64,000 bases of DNA from CANLBN01 sp050633525 (lineage in GTDB: Bacteria > Pseudomonadota > Gammaproteobacteria > Pseudomonadales > Cellvibrionaceae): contig JBOEGR010000004.1 in assembly GCA_050633525.1 (NCBI GenBank), positions 62,001-126,000 on the forward strand. Direction: 5' to 3'. The notes under the pieces are model-generated. The model did not search any database. It was not told the origin of the DNA and worked only from the letters and a program-made list of their open reading frames with translations. This document shows positions 1-9,285 of this stretch, in pieces (position 1 is the stretch's first letter; every line of letters starts with the position of its first letter). The translations under genes were made by a program, and so were the position numbers.

Positions 1-127
1 AGCCTACAATATTGGCCCACCACACAGCCCAAGGAAAAGATCCGGCGGATGCAGGAATAAACTGCATGAGACCATAGCGACTCATTGCACCTAATGCCCC
101 TCCTATTGCTACTGCTAACCACATCAT
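1..127 (-). CDS. crcB: Fluoride ion channel CrcB/FluC, N-terminal part only
   Basis: This is the first 42 codons of a leftward gene cut by the window edge. It starts ATGATG at 127, directly after the rarA stop codon, so the two are probably co-transcribed. The visible protein has a hydrophobic first helix with the GGALGAMSRY signature typical of CrcB/FluC, followed by a second hydrophobic stretch ending in WWANIVG. The family forms small dual-topology fluoride export channels in the inner membrane. The place after lolA-rarA is the usual one in pseudomonad-like genomes. The C-terminal two thirds lie outside the window. Confidence 0.85.
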   Translation of the reverse strand, partial: MMWLAVAIGGALGAMSRYGLMQFIPASAGSFPWAVWWANIVG

Positions 128-1558
128 TTATTTATCTTCTTTATCCACTTTAGACTTAAGGTCTACAAAATAACGTTGCTGATCACTAGATTGATCAAGC
201 TGTTTTAAATAAGCCAGTTTCTCTTGAATTTTCGTTTCAAGGCCGCGTTTAACAGGAAAATAATATGCCTTGTCAGCAATATCTTCAGGAAAGTAGTTCT
301 CGCCTGCAGCATAAGCATCGGGCTCACTATGAGCATAGCGATACTCAGTCCCTTTCTCTCCGCCCTTCCCTTTACCATAGCCTAACTCTTTCATCAGTTG
401 AGTCGGCGCATTGCGTAAATGCATGGGCACATCAAAGTCAGGCAAGTTCGCAATATCTGCTTTAGCCGATTTAAAGGCATTATACACGGCATTACTTTTG
501 GGTGCGGCAGCTAAATAAATGACAGCTTGAGCAATGGCTAATTCTCCTTCAGGGCTCCCCAACCTTTCTTGGACGTCCCAAGCATTGAGGCTAATTTGCA
601 GTGCTCTCGGGTCAGCATTGCCGATATCTTCCACGGCCATGCGAACAACGCGCCTCGCTACATAGAGTGGATCACAACCGCCATCTAGCATTTTCATACA
701 CCAGTACAGAGCCGCATCAGGTGAAGAGCCACGCACTGATTTATGTAATGCGGAGATTTGCTCATAAAAAATATCACCGCCTTTATCAAAGCGCCTCACA
801 TCTCCACCAATTACTTCTAGTACAGAGCTTTTGGTTATTTCACCATTATTGGCTAAGTCACTAGCAATTTCTAGTAGGTTAAGCGCTCTACGCGCATCAC
901 CATTAGCCGCTTTAGCTAATAGCTGTAGGGCTTCGTCTTCGATGGTAAAGGCTTTATTACCGAAGCCTTTATCTTTATCTCTTAACGCTTTACCCAATAA
1001 AGTGAGTATGTCTTCTTCGCTGAGGTTGCGTAATACATAAACACGACAGCGGGAAAGCAATGCATTATTTAACTCAAAAGAAGGATTTTCTGTCGTGGCG
1101 CCAATAAAAGTGATAGTGCCATTTTCGACATAGGGCAAAAATGCATCTTGCTGTGATTTATTAAAACGATGCACTTCATCAATAAATAAGATGGTGCGCT
1201 TTTGATTTTGCTGCTGATGAAACTCTGCATTGGCAACCGCTTCACGGATATCTTTAACACCAGCCATAACAGCAGACAAAGTCACAAAATGTGCATCGCT
1301 GATATGTGCCAGTAATTTGGCAAGTGATGTTTTACCAACGCCAGGGGGACCCCAAAAAATCATGGAATGAATTTGGCCTTGATCAATCACTTCTCGTAAA
1401 GGCTTGCCTTCACTTAACAAGTGTTGTTGACCAATATAATCATCTAATCTTTCAGGGCGCAAACGTGCGGCCAAAGGCATATAGGCCGCTGCTTTTTTTT
1501 CGGCTTGCTTACTATTTTGTTTGTTCAGCTGTTCTTCACTAAAAAGATCTTTACTCAT
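128..1558 (-). CDS. rarA: Replication-associated recombination protein A (AAA+ ATPase)
   Basis: A 476-residue AAA+ ATPase of the RarA/MgsA/WRNIP1 family, which acts at stalled replication forks and is related to clamp-loader subunits. Visible motifs are Walker A GPPGVGKTS, Walker B FIDEVHRFN, sensor-1 GATTENPSFE and an arginine-finger region LLSRCRVYVL, followed by the helical tetramerisation part with RRVVRMAVEDIGNADP. The length is slightly above the roughly 450 residues usual for the family. Its start overlaps the end of lolA by 8 bases, which suggests translational coupling in a lolA-rarA-crcB operon. Confidence 0.95.
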   Translation of the reverse strand: MSKDLFSEEQLNKQNSKQAEKKAAAYMPLAARLRPERLDDYIGQQHLLSEGKPLREVIDQGQIHSMIFWGPPGVGKTSLAKLLAHISDAHFVTLSAVMAGVKDIREAVANAEFHQQQNQKRTILFIDEVHRFNKSQQDAFLPYVENGTITFIGATTENPSFELNNALLSRCRVYVLRNLSEEDILTLLGKALRDKDKGFGNKAFTIEDEALQLLAKAANGDARRALNLLEIASDLANNGEITKSSVLEVIGGDVRRFDKGGDIFYEQISALHKSVRGSSPDAALYWCMKMLDGGCDPLYVARRVVRMAVEDIGNADPRALQISLNAWDVQERLGSPEGELAIAQAVIYLAAAPKSNAVYNAFKSAKADIANLPDFDVPMHLRNAPTQLMKELGYGKGKGGEKGTEYRYAHSEPDAYAAGENYFPEDIADKAYYFPVKRGLETKIQEKLAYLKQLDQSSDQQRYFVDLKSKVDKEDK

Positions 1559-2183
1559 TCTTGAGTATATCTACCCCTTGCGGCGGCTCAAATTTAAATA
1601 GCTCATCATCAACTGATTGATTAATATTAAGCTCAGTAAAGTTAAATGTAGTGGTTTGTTCTAAACTATCTTTTAGTTGCATGCTCGCCAAGATAGCATC
1701 GTCAAAAAATAATTGTAATTCAGTAAAATTACTACTGCTTGACTTTGGGGTTAAAACAAAAGCGTCTGCAACTAGCTCGGATTTTTTAACAGTATAGTTA
1801 GCTGTGATTTGTTCGACATTGCCACTTAACAATAAAGCGGGCGACTGATCTACGCTACTTGAATAAGCATTAATAGTCACTTGTTCTAAATCAGGATCAT
1901 AAAGCCAAATGGTTTCTAAGTCGGCAACCAATAACTGTGGGAAAGGTTGTTTCGTTTCCCAATGAAAGTAGCCTGGCGATTTTACGGTAAAAATGCCGGA
2001 GGACTCCTGCAATAACTCCCCTTTATTATCCACCAAGGTTTGCTCAAAGTTTCCTTGAACCGTTTCGTAAGTTTTTAAGATCTGCGCTAATTCCTCTGTC
2101 GCTGTTGATGCAGTCGAGTTAGCACCAGTGGCGATCAGTAAAGCGGTTAATATAATGGTATTGATTGTTTTCATCATTTGCAT
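1551..2183 (-). CDS. lolA: Outer-membrane lipoprotein carrier protein LolA
   Basis: A 210-residue periplasmic chaperone that takes lipoproteins from LolCDE and hands them to LolB at the outer membrane. The N-terminus is a signal peptide (MKTINTIILTALLIATGANS, probably cut near residue 23-25). The mature part has the LolA pattern: a YETVQGNFEQ motif, GIFTVKSPGYFHWET, then WLYDPDLEQVTI and repeated beta-strands. Three Met codons (1, 3 and 4) could each start the gene. It follows ftsK by 64 bases on the same strand, the conserved ftsK-lolA-rarA order. Confidence 0.93.
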   Translation of the reverse strand: MQMMKTINTIILTALLIATGANSTASTATEELAQILKTYETVQGNFEQTLVDNKGELLQESSGIFTVKSPGYFHWETKQPFPQLLVADLETIWLYDPDLEQVTINAYSSSVDQSPALLLSGNVEQITANYTVKKSELVADAFVLTPKSSSSNFTELQLFFDDAILASMQLKDSLEQTTTFNFTELNINQSVDDELFKFEPPQGVDILKNE

Positions 2184-2247
2184 AGTATCTATCTTTGTTC
2201 CTTAATGAATGCTGAATGAGAAGCTTCGGTCTTGCTCTACAAGTTTC

Positions 2248-4614
2248 CTAACTTCTGGGCGGCGGCGGTGCCAATACTTCACGAGAACCATTGTGCCCCG
2301 CCTCACTAATAACGCCCGCCGCTTCCATTGTTTCAATTAATCTGGCTGCACGATTGTAGCCAATACGTAGTTTTCTCTGAACCGAAGAAATAGACGCTTT
2401 CCGTGACTCAGTTACAAAGGCAACGGCTTCGTCATATAAAGCATCCCCTTCTTCATTATTTTCTTCGTCTGTCGTGGTCATTCCGGGAACAGGAATGTTA
2501 TTCGTGCTCTCATCAATGACGCCTTCTAAATAATTCGGTTCACCTCGACGCTTCCAATCGGCAACTACCTTATGGACTTCGTGATCATCTACAAAGGCAC
2601 CATGAACACGCGTAGGTACATTTGTGCCTGAGGGTAAATACAGCATATCTCCGTGGCCTAATAGCTGGTCCGCCCCACCTTGATCTAAAATTGTTCGAGA
2701 ATCAATTTTAGATGAGACTTGGAAAGCAATACGAGAAGGCACATTCGCTTTAATTAAACCGGTGATAACATCAACGGAAGGCCGTTGTGTTGCTAACATA
2801 AGATGAATACCCGCCGCCCTTGCCTTTTGAGCGATACGTGCAATCAGCTGCTCTACCTTTTTGCCCACAATCATCATCATATCGGCAAATTCATCAATCA
2901 CAACAACAATGGCCGGCAAAGTTTCTAAGGGTGGAGCAATCGGTATTTCTTCACCCGCCATAAATTCTTCTTCAGGTCGCCACAGTGGATCTAGAATAGG
3001 TTCCCCTTTTTTAATGGCGTCATCCACTTTACGATTATAACCCGCAAGATTACGCACGCCTAAGGCAGCCATTAATTTATAGCGTCGCTCCATTTCACCC
3101 ACGCACCAGCGCAAACCATTGGATGCATCTTTCATATCCGTTATAACAGGTGTTAATAAATGCGGAATGCCTTCGTAAACAGAAAGCTCTAGCATTTTTG
3201 GGTCGACCAATATTAAACGTACTTCTTTAGGGCTAGATTTGTATAGCAAACTCAAGAGCATCACATTAATACCAACCGATTTACCTGAGCCGGTGGTACC
3301 CGCAACAAGCAAGTGAGGCATTTTTGCTAAATCGGCTACGATGGGTTGACCTGCGATATCATGTCCCAATGCTAGCGTTAAGGGGGATTTCGATTGTTCG
3401 TATACACTGGACGCGAGGACTTCGCTTAGCCGTACCATTTCTCGATGTTCGTTAGGGATTTCAATTCCCATCACCGTTTTACCCGGAATAACTTCAACGA
3501 CCCGAACACTCACTACTGCCATGGAGCGCGCTAAGTCTTTTGCTAAGTTTGTAATACGACTGGCTTTAACACCGGGTGCGGGTTGAATTTCAAAACGCGT
3601 GACGACGGGCCCTGGTAAAACTGAAACTACTTCTGCTTTTACACCGAAATCTTGCAACTTTAATTCAAGCAAGCGTGACATAGCATCTAATGACTCTTCG
3701 GAGTAACCTTTATCAGGAGAGTGATCGGCGGGGTCCAATAAATTAATGGGCGGTAATTCGCCAGTAACAGGCGCATCAAATAAAGTAGTTTGCTTTTCTT
3801 TTTCTACCCGTTGGCTAACCTTTGGCTTGGGTGCAGGCGTTTCAATTGTCGGCGGGATACGTTCTTTATTTTTTTCAGTTTTTTTAGCAAAATTTTCTTT
3901 ACGTATCAATACCGTACTTTGCACTTCTTTTTCTTCTTGTTTTTTCTGTCGGTATTCACTGATACGATCGCCTGCCCACTCGAAAAATTGAAGCGCATAA
4001 AAGCCGGTTGCATCCATCAATCGTAGCCAAGAGAGGTCTGTAAAAATAGTAAGCCCAAATAAGCCCATCGCAATAAACAATAAATTGGCGCCCACAAAAC
4101 CGAATGCACTTTCAACAGCTTCGGCAACGGATATACCTAAAAGACCACCATTTGAAAATGGCAGTGATGTACTCTGCTCCCCAAACTGAATAGCAACTAA
4201 ACCTGTGCCGGCAATAACAACTAAAATTAAACCGACGGATCGAACAAGAAACATCAGCAAATTATCGACGGTAGTCGATCGGCTGCGCTCAACAAAAACG
4301 CGCCAGACTCGGTAAGCGATCATGAGTGGAAATAAATACGCAATATAACCGAAAAATGAAAAAAATCGATCTGATACCCAAGCACCTATAGGACCGGCAG
4401 TATTTTCAATATTTTGATTAGTGCCTGTGTTAGACCAACCTGGGTCTTCTGGTGAATAGGAGGACAGTGCAAGTAATAAATAAACGCACAGCAGCAACCA
4501 CCCTATTAATGCGCCTTCTTTAATGATACGTAAAAAAGCATGTTGAATAGGCGAAATGTCATCGTTATTTTCTGTCAATGTAGAACTTAATTTCTTATCG
4601 GTGCTGGATTTCAA
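2248..4614 (-). CDS. ftsK: DNA translocase FtsK
   Basis: A 788-residue septal DNA pump that clears chromosome dimers and activates XerCD at dif. The N-terminal 210 residues hold about four transmembrane helices. A short charged linker, about 100 residues instead of the several hundred in E. coli, leads to the alpha/beta motor with Walker A GTTGSGKSVG and Walker B VVVIDEFADMMM. The C-terminal winged-helix gamma domain (SSVQRKLRIGYNRAARLIETME) is the KOPS-reading module. The length matches the short FtsK type of pseudomonads. The gene is divergent from trxB. Confidence 0.96.
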   Translation of the reverse strand: MKSSTDKKLSSTLTENNDDISPIQHAFLRIIKEGALIGWLLLCVYLLLALSSYSPEDPGWSNTGTNQNIENTAGPIGAWVSDRFFSFFGYIAYLFPLMIAYRVWRVFVERSRSTTVDNLLMFLVRSVGLILVVIAGTGLVAIQFGEQSTSLPFSNGGLLGISVAEAVESAFGFVGANLLFIAMGLFGLTIFTDLSWLRLMDATGFYALQFFEWAGDRISEYRQKKQEEKEVQSTVLIRKENFAKKTEKNKERIPPTIETPAPKPKVSQRVEKEKQTTLFDAPVTGELPPINLLDPADHSPDKGYSEESLDAMSRLLELKLQDFGVKAEVVSVLPGPVVTRFEIQPAPGVKASRITNLAKDLARSMAVVSVRVVEVIPGKTVMGIEIPNEHREMVRLSEVLASSVYEQSKSPLTLALGHDIAGQPIVADLAKMPHLLVAGTTGSGKSVGINVMLLSLLYKSSPKEVRLILVDPKMLELSVYEGIPHLLTPVITDMKDASNGLRWCVGEMERRYKLMAALGVRNLAGYNRKVDDAIKKGEPILDPLWRPEEEFMAGEEIPIAPPLETLPAIVVVIDEFADMMMIVGKKVEQLIARIAQKARAAGIHLMLATQRPSVDVITGLIKANVPSRIAFQVSSKIDSRTILDQGGADQLLGHGDMLYLPSGTNVPTRVHGAFVDDHEVHKVVADWKRRGEPNYLEGVIDESTNNIPVPGMTTTDEENNEEGDALYDEAVAFVTESRKASISSVQRKLRIGYNRAARLIETMEAAGVISEAGHNGSREVLAPPPPRS

Positions 4615-4899
4615 GTAATGGCCTGTTTTGGTAATCGTCGTATTATTCTACTGATCAAGTCGTAAGGTTTACATCTAAACCTTGTTCAAAAAATAAGCGT
4701 TAATACGATCACTGTTTGGATACAAATACCCGTGGTATGATGCGCGCTATTTTACTGACTACAGTTATTTTTTCCACATAAGGTTTCATGTCTCTACTGA
4801 TACCTTAACATAGTTAGAAAGAGTTATAAGAAGCCTTGAACAAGTCCTCAGGCTTGTTTAAGCGCCACATACTACTTAATTTGCATTGGAACATGTCTC
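4615..4899. promoter_or_regulatory. Divergent ftsK/trxB promoter region
   Basis: This 285-base gap separates the divergent ftsK and trxB starts and must hold promoters for both. TATGAT near 4736 and TACGAT near 4705 are possible -10 elements, but none has a convincing -35 at the right spacing, so no promoter is assigned. I see no ORF, tRNA or strong hairpin in it. An Lrp gene, often placed here in other gammaproteobacteria, is absent. Confidence 0.4.
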
Positions 4900-5844
4900 A
4901 TGAGTGTCGATAAACATCACCGTTTACTAATTCTTGGCTCAGGGCCAGCGGGCTACACTGCTGCCATCTATGCCGCACGCGCTAATCTTAATCCTGTTGT
5001 TATTACGGGGATGCAGCAAGGTGGACAATTAACCACCACAACAGAGGTTGAAAACTGGCCTGGCGGCATCGAAGCACTTCAAGGCCCTGACCTTATGGTA
5101 CAAATGCAGCAACATGCTGAACGCTTTAATACTGAGGTTATCTTCGATCACATCAATGAAGTTGATCTGAATGTACGCCCTTTCGTTATCAAAGGTAACG
5201 ATACCTATACCTGTGATTCATTGATTATCACTACTGGCGCTTCCGCACGCTATCTAGGCTTAGACTCAGAGAAAGCCTTTATGGGGAAAGGCGTCAGCGC
5301 TTGCGCAACTTGCGATGGCTTTTTCTATAGAGATCAAAAAGTAGCTGTTATTGGTGGCGGTAATACGGCTGTTGAAGAGGCTCTTTATCTATCCAATATC
5401 TGTAAAGAAGTTGTACTCGTTCATCGTCGTGACAGCCTGCGCTCAGAGAAAATCTTACAAGATAAGCTATTTGCAAAAGCAGAGAATGGCAATGTCACTC
5501 TGATGTGGAATCACACCTTAGATGAGGTGCTCGGTGATGACAGCGGTGTTACAGGTATGCGCGTCAAGCATGTTGATAGTGAAGAAACCCAAGATATCGA
5601 CCTAAAAGGTGTATTTGTTGCCATTGGGCATACCCCTAATACCGGTATATTTGATGGTCAATTGGATATGAAAGATGGGTATATCGTGATTAATAGCGGT
5701 CTTAACGGCAATGCTACTCAAACCAGTATAGAGGGTGTATTTGCGGCTGGAGATGTGGCTGACCATATCTACAGGCAAGCCATCACTTCTGCAGGCTCTG
5801 GTTGCATGGCTGCATTAGATGCAGAGAAGTTTTTAGACAAATAA
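4900..5844 (+). CDS. trxB: Thioredoxin reductase (NADPH)
   Basis: A 314-residue FAD/NADPH enzyme that reduces thioredoxin in the cytoplasm. The first dinucleotide site is GSGPAGYTAAIYAA. The redox-active pair is in SACATCDGFFY, the second nucleotide site is GGGNTAVEEA, and the C-terminal FAD-binding motif is VFAAGDVAD. The length equals the classic low-molecular-weight bacterial TrxB. It leads the trxB-aat-ate-infA run, with a 90-base gap before aat. Confidence 0.97.
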   Translation: MSVDKHHRLLILGSGPAGYTAAIYAARANLNPVVITGMQQGGQLTTTTEVENWPGGIEALQGPDLMVQMQQHAERFNTEVIFDHINEVDLNVRPFVIKGNDTYTCDSLIITTGASARYLGLDSEKAFMGKGVSACATCDGFFYRDQKVAVIGGGNTAVEEALYLSNICKEVVLVHRRDSLRSEKILQDKLFAKAENGNVTLMWNHTLDEVLGDDSGVTGMRVKHVDSEETQDIDLKGVFVAIGHTPNTGIFDGQLDMKDGYIVINSGLNGNATQTSIEGVFAAGDVADHIYRQAITSAGSGCMAALDAEKFLDK

Positions 5845-5934
5845 TGATATAAAAATCAATAAGTTAAGGCTATATTTTGATGTAAAGTCTATGCATTATT
5901 TGTTACTCAACTCATTGAAGGTCAGACCTATCCA

Positions 5935-6693
5935 ATGAAGCTACCTTGGCTCGATCCGTCTGTAATCGTATTTCCAGATACGAGCCAAGCCTTAAATGAG
6001 CCCAACGGACTATTGGCTGCCGGCGGAGAATTATCGGCTGACTGGTTGTTAAGTGCCTACCAAAAAGGCATCTTCCCTTGGTTTAATGAAGGCGACCCCA
6101 TCCTCTGGTGGACGCCTTCGCCCCGCATGGTTATCTACCCTCACCAGTTTCATTTGAGTCGCAGTTTACGTAAAACCCTAAAAAAAGGCGGTTTTACCGT
6201 AACATTAAACACCTGCTTTGCAGACGTTATTGCGGCTTGCGCTGCCCCTCGCGATGTTTCAGATGAAGAGTTATCTTCTAACTTACCGCAAGAACCAGAG
6301 ACATGGATTACCCCTGTTATGGCTGATGCCTATATCGACCTACATTCACGTGGCTTTGCTCACTCGGTAGAGGTTTGGCAAGATGAAAGTTTAGTTGGCG
6401 GACTATATGGCCTAGCATTGGGCGAAGTGTTTTTCGGTGAATCCATGTTTAGTCGAATGACTAATGGTTCAAAAATAGCGATGGCACACCTAGTCGAATG
6501 CCTAAAAGCATGGCAATATAAGCTCATTGATTGTCAAGTATACAACGATCACCTCAATAGCTTGGGGGCTATAGAGATAGATCGTCATACTTTTGAACAA
6601 ATTATCCATCGGCATACAGCCGACAAACCAGTAAACCCTGAGGACTGGAGCTCGCGTGAGCTTAGTTTACCTCCGAGCCACTGGGAGAAATAA
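5935..6693 (+). CDS. aat: Leucyl/phenylalanyl-tRNA-protein transferase
   Basis: A 252-residue transferase that adds Leu or Phe from charged tRNA to proteins with N-terminal Arg or Lys, creating N-degrons for ClpS/ClpAP. Typical stretches are visible: an early GLLAAGG, the YQKGIFPWF motif with WWTPSPRMV, then GGLYGLALGEVFFGESMFS and the C-terminal DCQVYNDHL. The length is near the family's usual 230-250. It lies between trxB and the functionally related ate gene, and upstream of the clpAS genes that read its product. Confidence 0.96.
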   Translation: MKLPWLDPSVIVFPDTSQALNEPNGLLAAGGELSADWLLSAYQKGIFPWFNEGDPILWWTPSPRMVIYPHQFHLSRSLRKTLKKGGFTVTLNTCFADVIAACAAPRDVSDEELSSNLPQEPETWITPVMADAYIDLHSRGFAHSVEVWQDESLVGGLYGLALGEVFFGESMFSRMTNGSKIAMAHLVECLKAWQYKLIDCQVYNDHLNSLGAIEIDRHTFEQIIHRHTADKPVNPEDWSSRELSLPPSHWEK

Positions 6694-6763
6694 GGCTAGA
6701 TTTAAGCCAATGCGAGCAAGGAATTTAGCTCCATCATTAGAATAACGCCTGTGAGCAGACTAT

Positions 6764-7513
6764 ATGAGTAACCTAGACGAAAAAATTGATACGGTCGAAG
6801 AGTCTGTTACTGAACTTGAGTCGCTACAATTTTTTCAAACTCAGCCACATGATTGCAGTTATTTACCTGAAAAAACGGCTGCTACAGTCTTTTTAAACCC
6901 CAAACAAACCTTAGATCAAGCCTTATACTCACAACTATCGGAATATGGCTTTAGGCGTAGCGGCAAGCATATTTATAAACCTATGTGTGCTGATTGTCAG
7001 GCTTGTGTACCCATGAGGGTTCCTGTTGGCCTATTTAAACCTAAGCGCCAGCAAAAGCGAACATGGAAACGCAACCAAGATTTATCCGTCTCAATCGTAA
7101 AATCAATCAATACTGATGAACATTACGCATTATATGAGTCATACATTAATGAAAGGCATGCCGATGGAGATATGTTTCCCCCTTCTAGAGAGCAATTTCA
7201 GAGCTTTCTAGCCGATCAATGGCAGTCAACCCGCTATTATGAGTTTCGAGCCGAAGGCAAGCTGATTGCAACATCGGTAGCTGATGTCATGGATAACGGT
7301 ATTTCTGCGGTTTATACCTACTATGACCCAAACGAACATCGCCGTAGCTTGGGTACCTATGTGATTCTTTTTCTCATTGATCAAGCTAAAGACTTAGGCC
7401 TACCCGCCGTTTATTTGGGTTACTGGATAAAATCGTCACCTAAGATGAATTATAAATCCACTTTTCGACCGCTAGAAATACAAGATGGCTACAGTTGGTT
7501 AATGGTCTTATAG
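6764..7513 (+). CDS. bpt: Aspartate/glutamate leucyltransferase (Bpt; arginyltransferase family)
   Basis: A 249-residue member of the ATE/Bpt family, which attaches Leu (bacterial Bpt) or Arg (eukaryotic ATE1) to N-terminal acidic residues. The N-terminal Cys cluster HDCSYLP followed by CADCQACVPMRV is the signature, and the C-terminal half has the GNAT-like YTYYDPNEHRRSLGTY and YLGYWIKSSPKMNYK motifs. Bacterial members of this neighbourhood are leucyltransferases, so Bpt is preferred over arginyltransferase. That choice is from family knowledge, not from a residue I can point to. Confidence 0.9.
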   Translation: MSNLDEKIDTVEESVTELESLQFFQTQPHDCSYLPEKTAATVFLNPKQTLDQALYSQLSEYGFRRSGKHIYKPMCADCQACVPMRVPVGLFKPKRQQKRTWKRNQDLSVSIVKSINTDEHYALYESYINERHADGDMFPPSREQFQSFLADQWQSTRYYEFRAEGKLIATSVADVMDNGISAVYTYYDPNEHRRSLGTYVILFLIDQAKDLGLPAVYLGYWIKSSPKMNYKSTFRPLEIQDGYSWLMVL

Positions 7514-7708
7514 TCTTTGAGACTTTTTTAAAGGGAACTTAAAGACTGCTCAAGAAGGTCTACTAAAGGCCATTTGACTCCTTTACACCCCCGCTTCCCG
7601 CCTTATTTACGACATATACATTTCTTTGCTGTTTCAGGCTTGGCCTTAGAGTAAAATTCAGGCACAATGCTGCGCTCGTTTTATAGCTCATTGTGAGGTT
7701 TATGCCGG

Positions 7709-7927
7709 ATGGCAAAAGAAGAAAATATTGAATTCGATGGCGAAGTCATTGATACCCTTCCTAATACAACATTTAAAGTTAAATTAGAAAATGGTCATGT
7801 TGTGAATGCGCATATCTCTGGAAAAATGCGTAAAAACTACATTCGTATCCTAACGGGTGATAAGGTTAAAGTTGAAATGACACCTTATGACTTAAGTAAA
7901 GGCCGCATTACTTTTCGCGCTCGCTAG
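7709..7927 (+). CDS. infA: Translation initiation factor IF-1
   Basis: A 72-residue OB-fold protein of exactly the usual IF-1 length, binding the 30S A site during initiation. The sequence is near-canonical: MAKEENIEFDGEVIDTLPNT, then VKLENGHVVNAHISGKMRKN and the C-terminal DLSKGRITFRAR. It stands 195 bases after bpt, so it may have its own promoter. It closes the conserved trxB-aat-ate-infA run. The next gene is convergent. Confidence 0.98.
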   Translation: MAKEENIEFDGEVIDTLPNTTFKVKLENGHVVNAHISGKMRKNYIRILTGDKVKVEMTPYDLSKGRITFRAR

Positions 7928-8072
7928 CGCTATTCCCTACTATTTGCTGGCCCATTCAGGCCGCACACCAAATTGGTCACCATTCATTAGCCCTAAGCTA
8001 AAGCCTACCTATATCAATAGCTAGGGTCTTTGCTAAAATGATGTCTACTGCAATGATTTTGCTATTGCGGCC

Positions 8073-9101
8073 TTAGCTTGGTGATGACTTAAGCAAGTGA
8101 TGAACTTTGTTAAGCAATGATTGGTTTGCTTTTACCTTACGGATAATGTCACGATAAGGTAAAAGCCTCATTGGCTTAGCATGATTTTCTTTCGCTATTT
8201 TTACTAGCATTTTTCCGTGATGCAAAAATATACGATAAGCATCGAATAAACTTAGCTTAGGGTCAAACATATTCGTTGGTAAAGACGCTACCCCGTTCAC
8301 CTCAATTACAACAAAGTCACCATTGAGTAATGCCTCTTCACTTTCCGCTTTAATATCAAAGCGGCCAAAGTTAAAACCAGGCTGGCTTTTAAAAAATCGG
8401 AATACTGCGGCTTCAAGTTCAGGCGTGACACGCTGAGTATCATCTGTGAATTTGCAGCCTAGGGTGTGCGAGCCAATAAAAGAGAGCTTCACCTCCTCCC
8501 CTTTTTTTGGAATACGCTCTAGCTTGACCGATTGTAAAAATGATTGCCAATGATGAGTATAACGCTCATGCTGTTTTGCAAGAGCAAGTACATTATCTTT
8601 ACCATTCCCAACAACTGATGGAAAATGTTTTTTATTCATACCCGATATTTTTTCTCGGCCTTGATAGCGTATAAAAAAGATACCGTATTCGCACTGATAC
8701 TCGGTGAACTTTTGCAATATATAATCACCCAGCAACAAGGAAATTTTAGCTTTTAACTCTTCGTCGCTTGAGATCTTACAAATCCCTTTTCCTACGCAAC
8801 CCACATCAGACTTTAAAATGATGGGGTAACCGTGTTCACCAACAAAATCGTTAATGAGCTTTTCTTTTTCGCGTATGCTTAATGAAGCAGCAATAAGTGT
8901 TGTTGGTAAAAAATAACTCTGATCAAATGCAAGCTGGCTTTGGTATTTTGAACCTAAACCAATTTCCCCATGATCCAATGCATAATTGGCTTTAGCAAGG
9001 GACTTGAAGCCAACACCTTTAATCAGGCACTGAAAAATAAGATAACAGTAATAAGGGATTTCGAATAATCTCGGGTTCCAAAACTCGTGATGTTTAAGCA
9101 T
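8073..9101 (-). CDS. Orphan ATP-grasp enzyme, substrate unknown
   Basis: An ATP-grasp protein of 342 residues when started at the ATG of MLKHHEFW. The reading frame is open further, to a TTG at 9158 behind a GAGA, but HHEFW plus a tyrosine-rich helix looks like a family N-terminus. The fold is indicated by GYPIILKSDVGCVGKGI (glycine-rich ATP loop), DYILQKF (hinge), then FGRFDIKAE and DFVVIEVNGVASLPT (metal-binding D and E/N residues). Members resemble D-Ala-D-Ala ligase-like carboxylate-amine ligases, but no substrate can be named. The gene sits between infA and clpA, which are neighbours in related genomes, so it looks inserted. Confidence 0.7.
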   Translation of the reverse strand: MLKHHEFWNPRLFEIPYYCYLIFQCLIKGVGFKSLAKANYALDHGEIGLGSKYQSQLAFDQSYFLPTTLIAASLSIREKEKLINDFVGEHGYPIILKSDVGCVGKGICKISSDEELKAKISLLLGDYILQKFTEYQCEYGIFFIRYQGREKISGMNKKHFPSVVGNGKDNVLALAKQHERYTHHWQSFLQSVKLERIPKKGEEVKLSFIGSHTLGCKFTDDTQRVTPELEAAVFRFFKSQPGFNFGRFDIKAESEEALLNGDFVVIEVNGVASLPTNMFDPKLSLFDAYRIFLHHGKMLVKIAKENHAKPMRLLPYRDIIRKVKANQSLLNKVHHLLKSSPS

Positions 9102-9232
9102 AAAATAAATAAAACACTGGCAAAATGTGGCTGAAACCTCGGATAAATCAGATAGCAATAATTTTCTCTAATAGAAAGACTGCTTAAATGATATTTGGTT
9201 TCAAATAATGGTAGGAATTATATCGTAAAATG

Positions 9233-9260
9233 AAATGGGCCGCTCTTAGGCGGCCCATTT
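9233..9260 (-). terminator. Intrinsic terminator downstream of clpA
   Basis: A perfect 11-base stem, AAATGGGCCGC with GCGGCCCATTT, around the loop TCTTAG. It lies 26 bases after the clpA stop. On the minus strand it is followed by a T-rich stretch, which fits termination of clpS-clpA transcripts before the ATP-grasp gene. Confidence 0.85.
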
Positions 9261-9285
9261 TAATAGATTATATGAGAATGCTAGA

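Noticed and set aside
7512..7529. AGTCT-TTG-AGACT followed by a T-run just after bpt
   Set aside because: The stem is only five pairs with a three-base loop; too weak to call a terminator with confidence.
7928..8072. Search for a tRNA gene after infA, where some gammaproteobacteria have one nearby
   Set aside because: No cloverleaf or TTCGAAT-like T-loop is seen.
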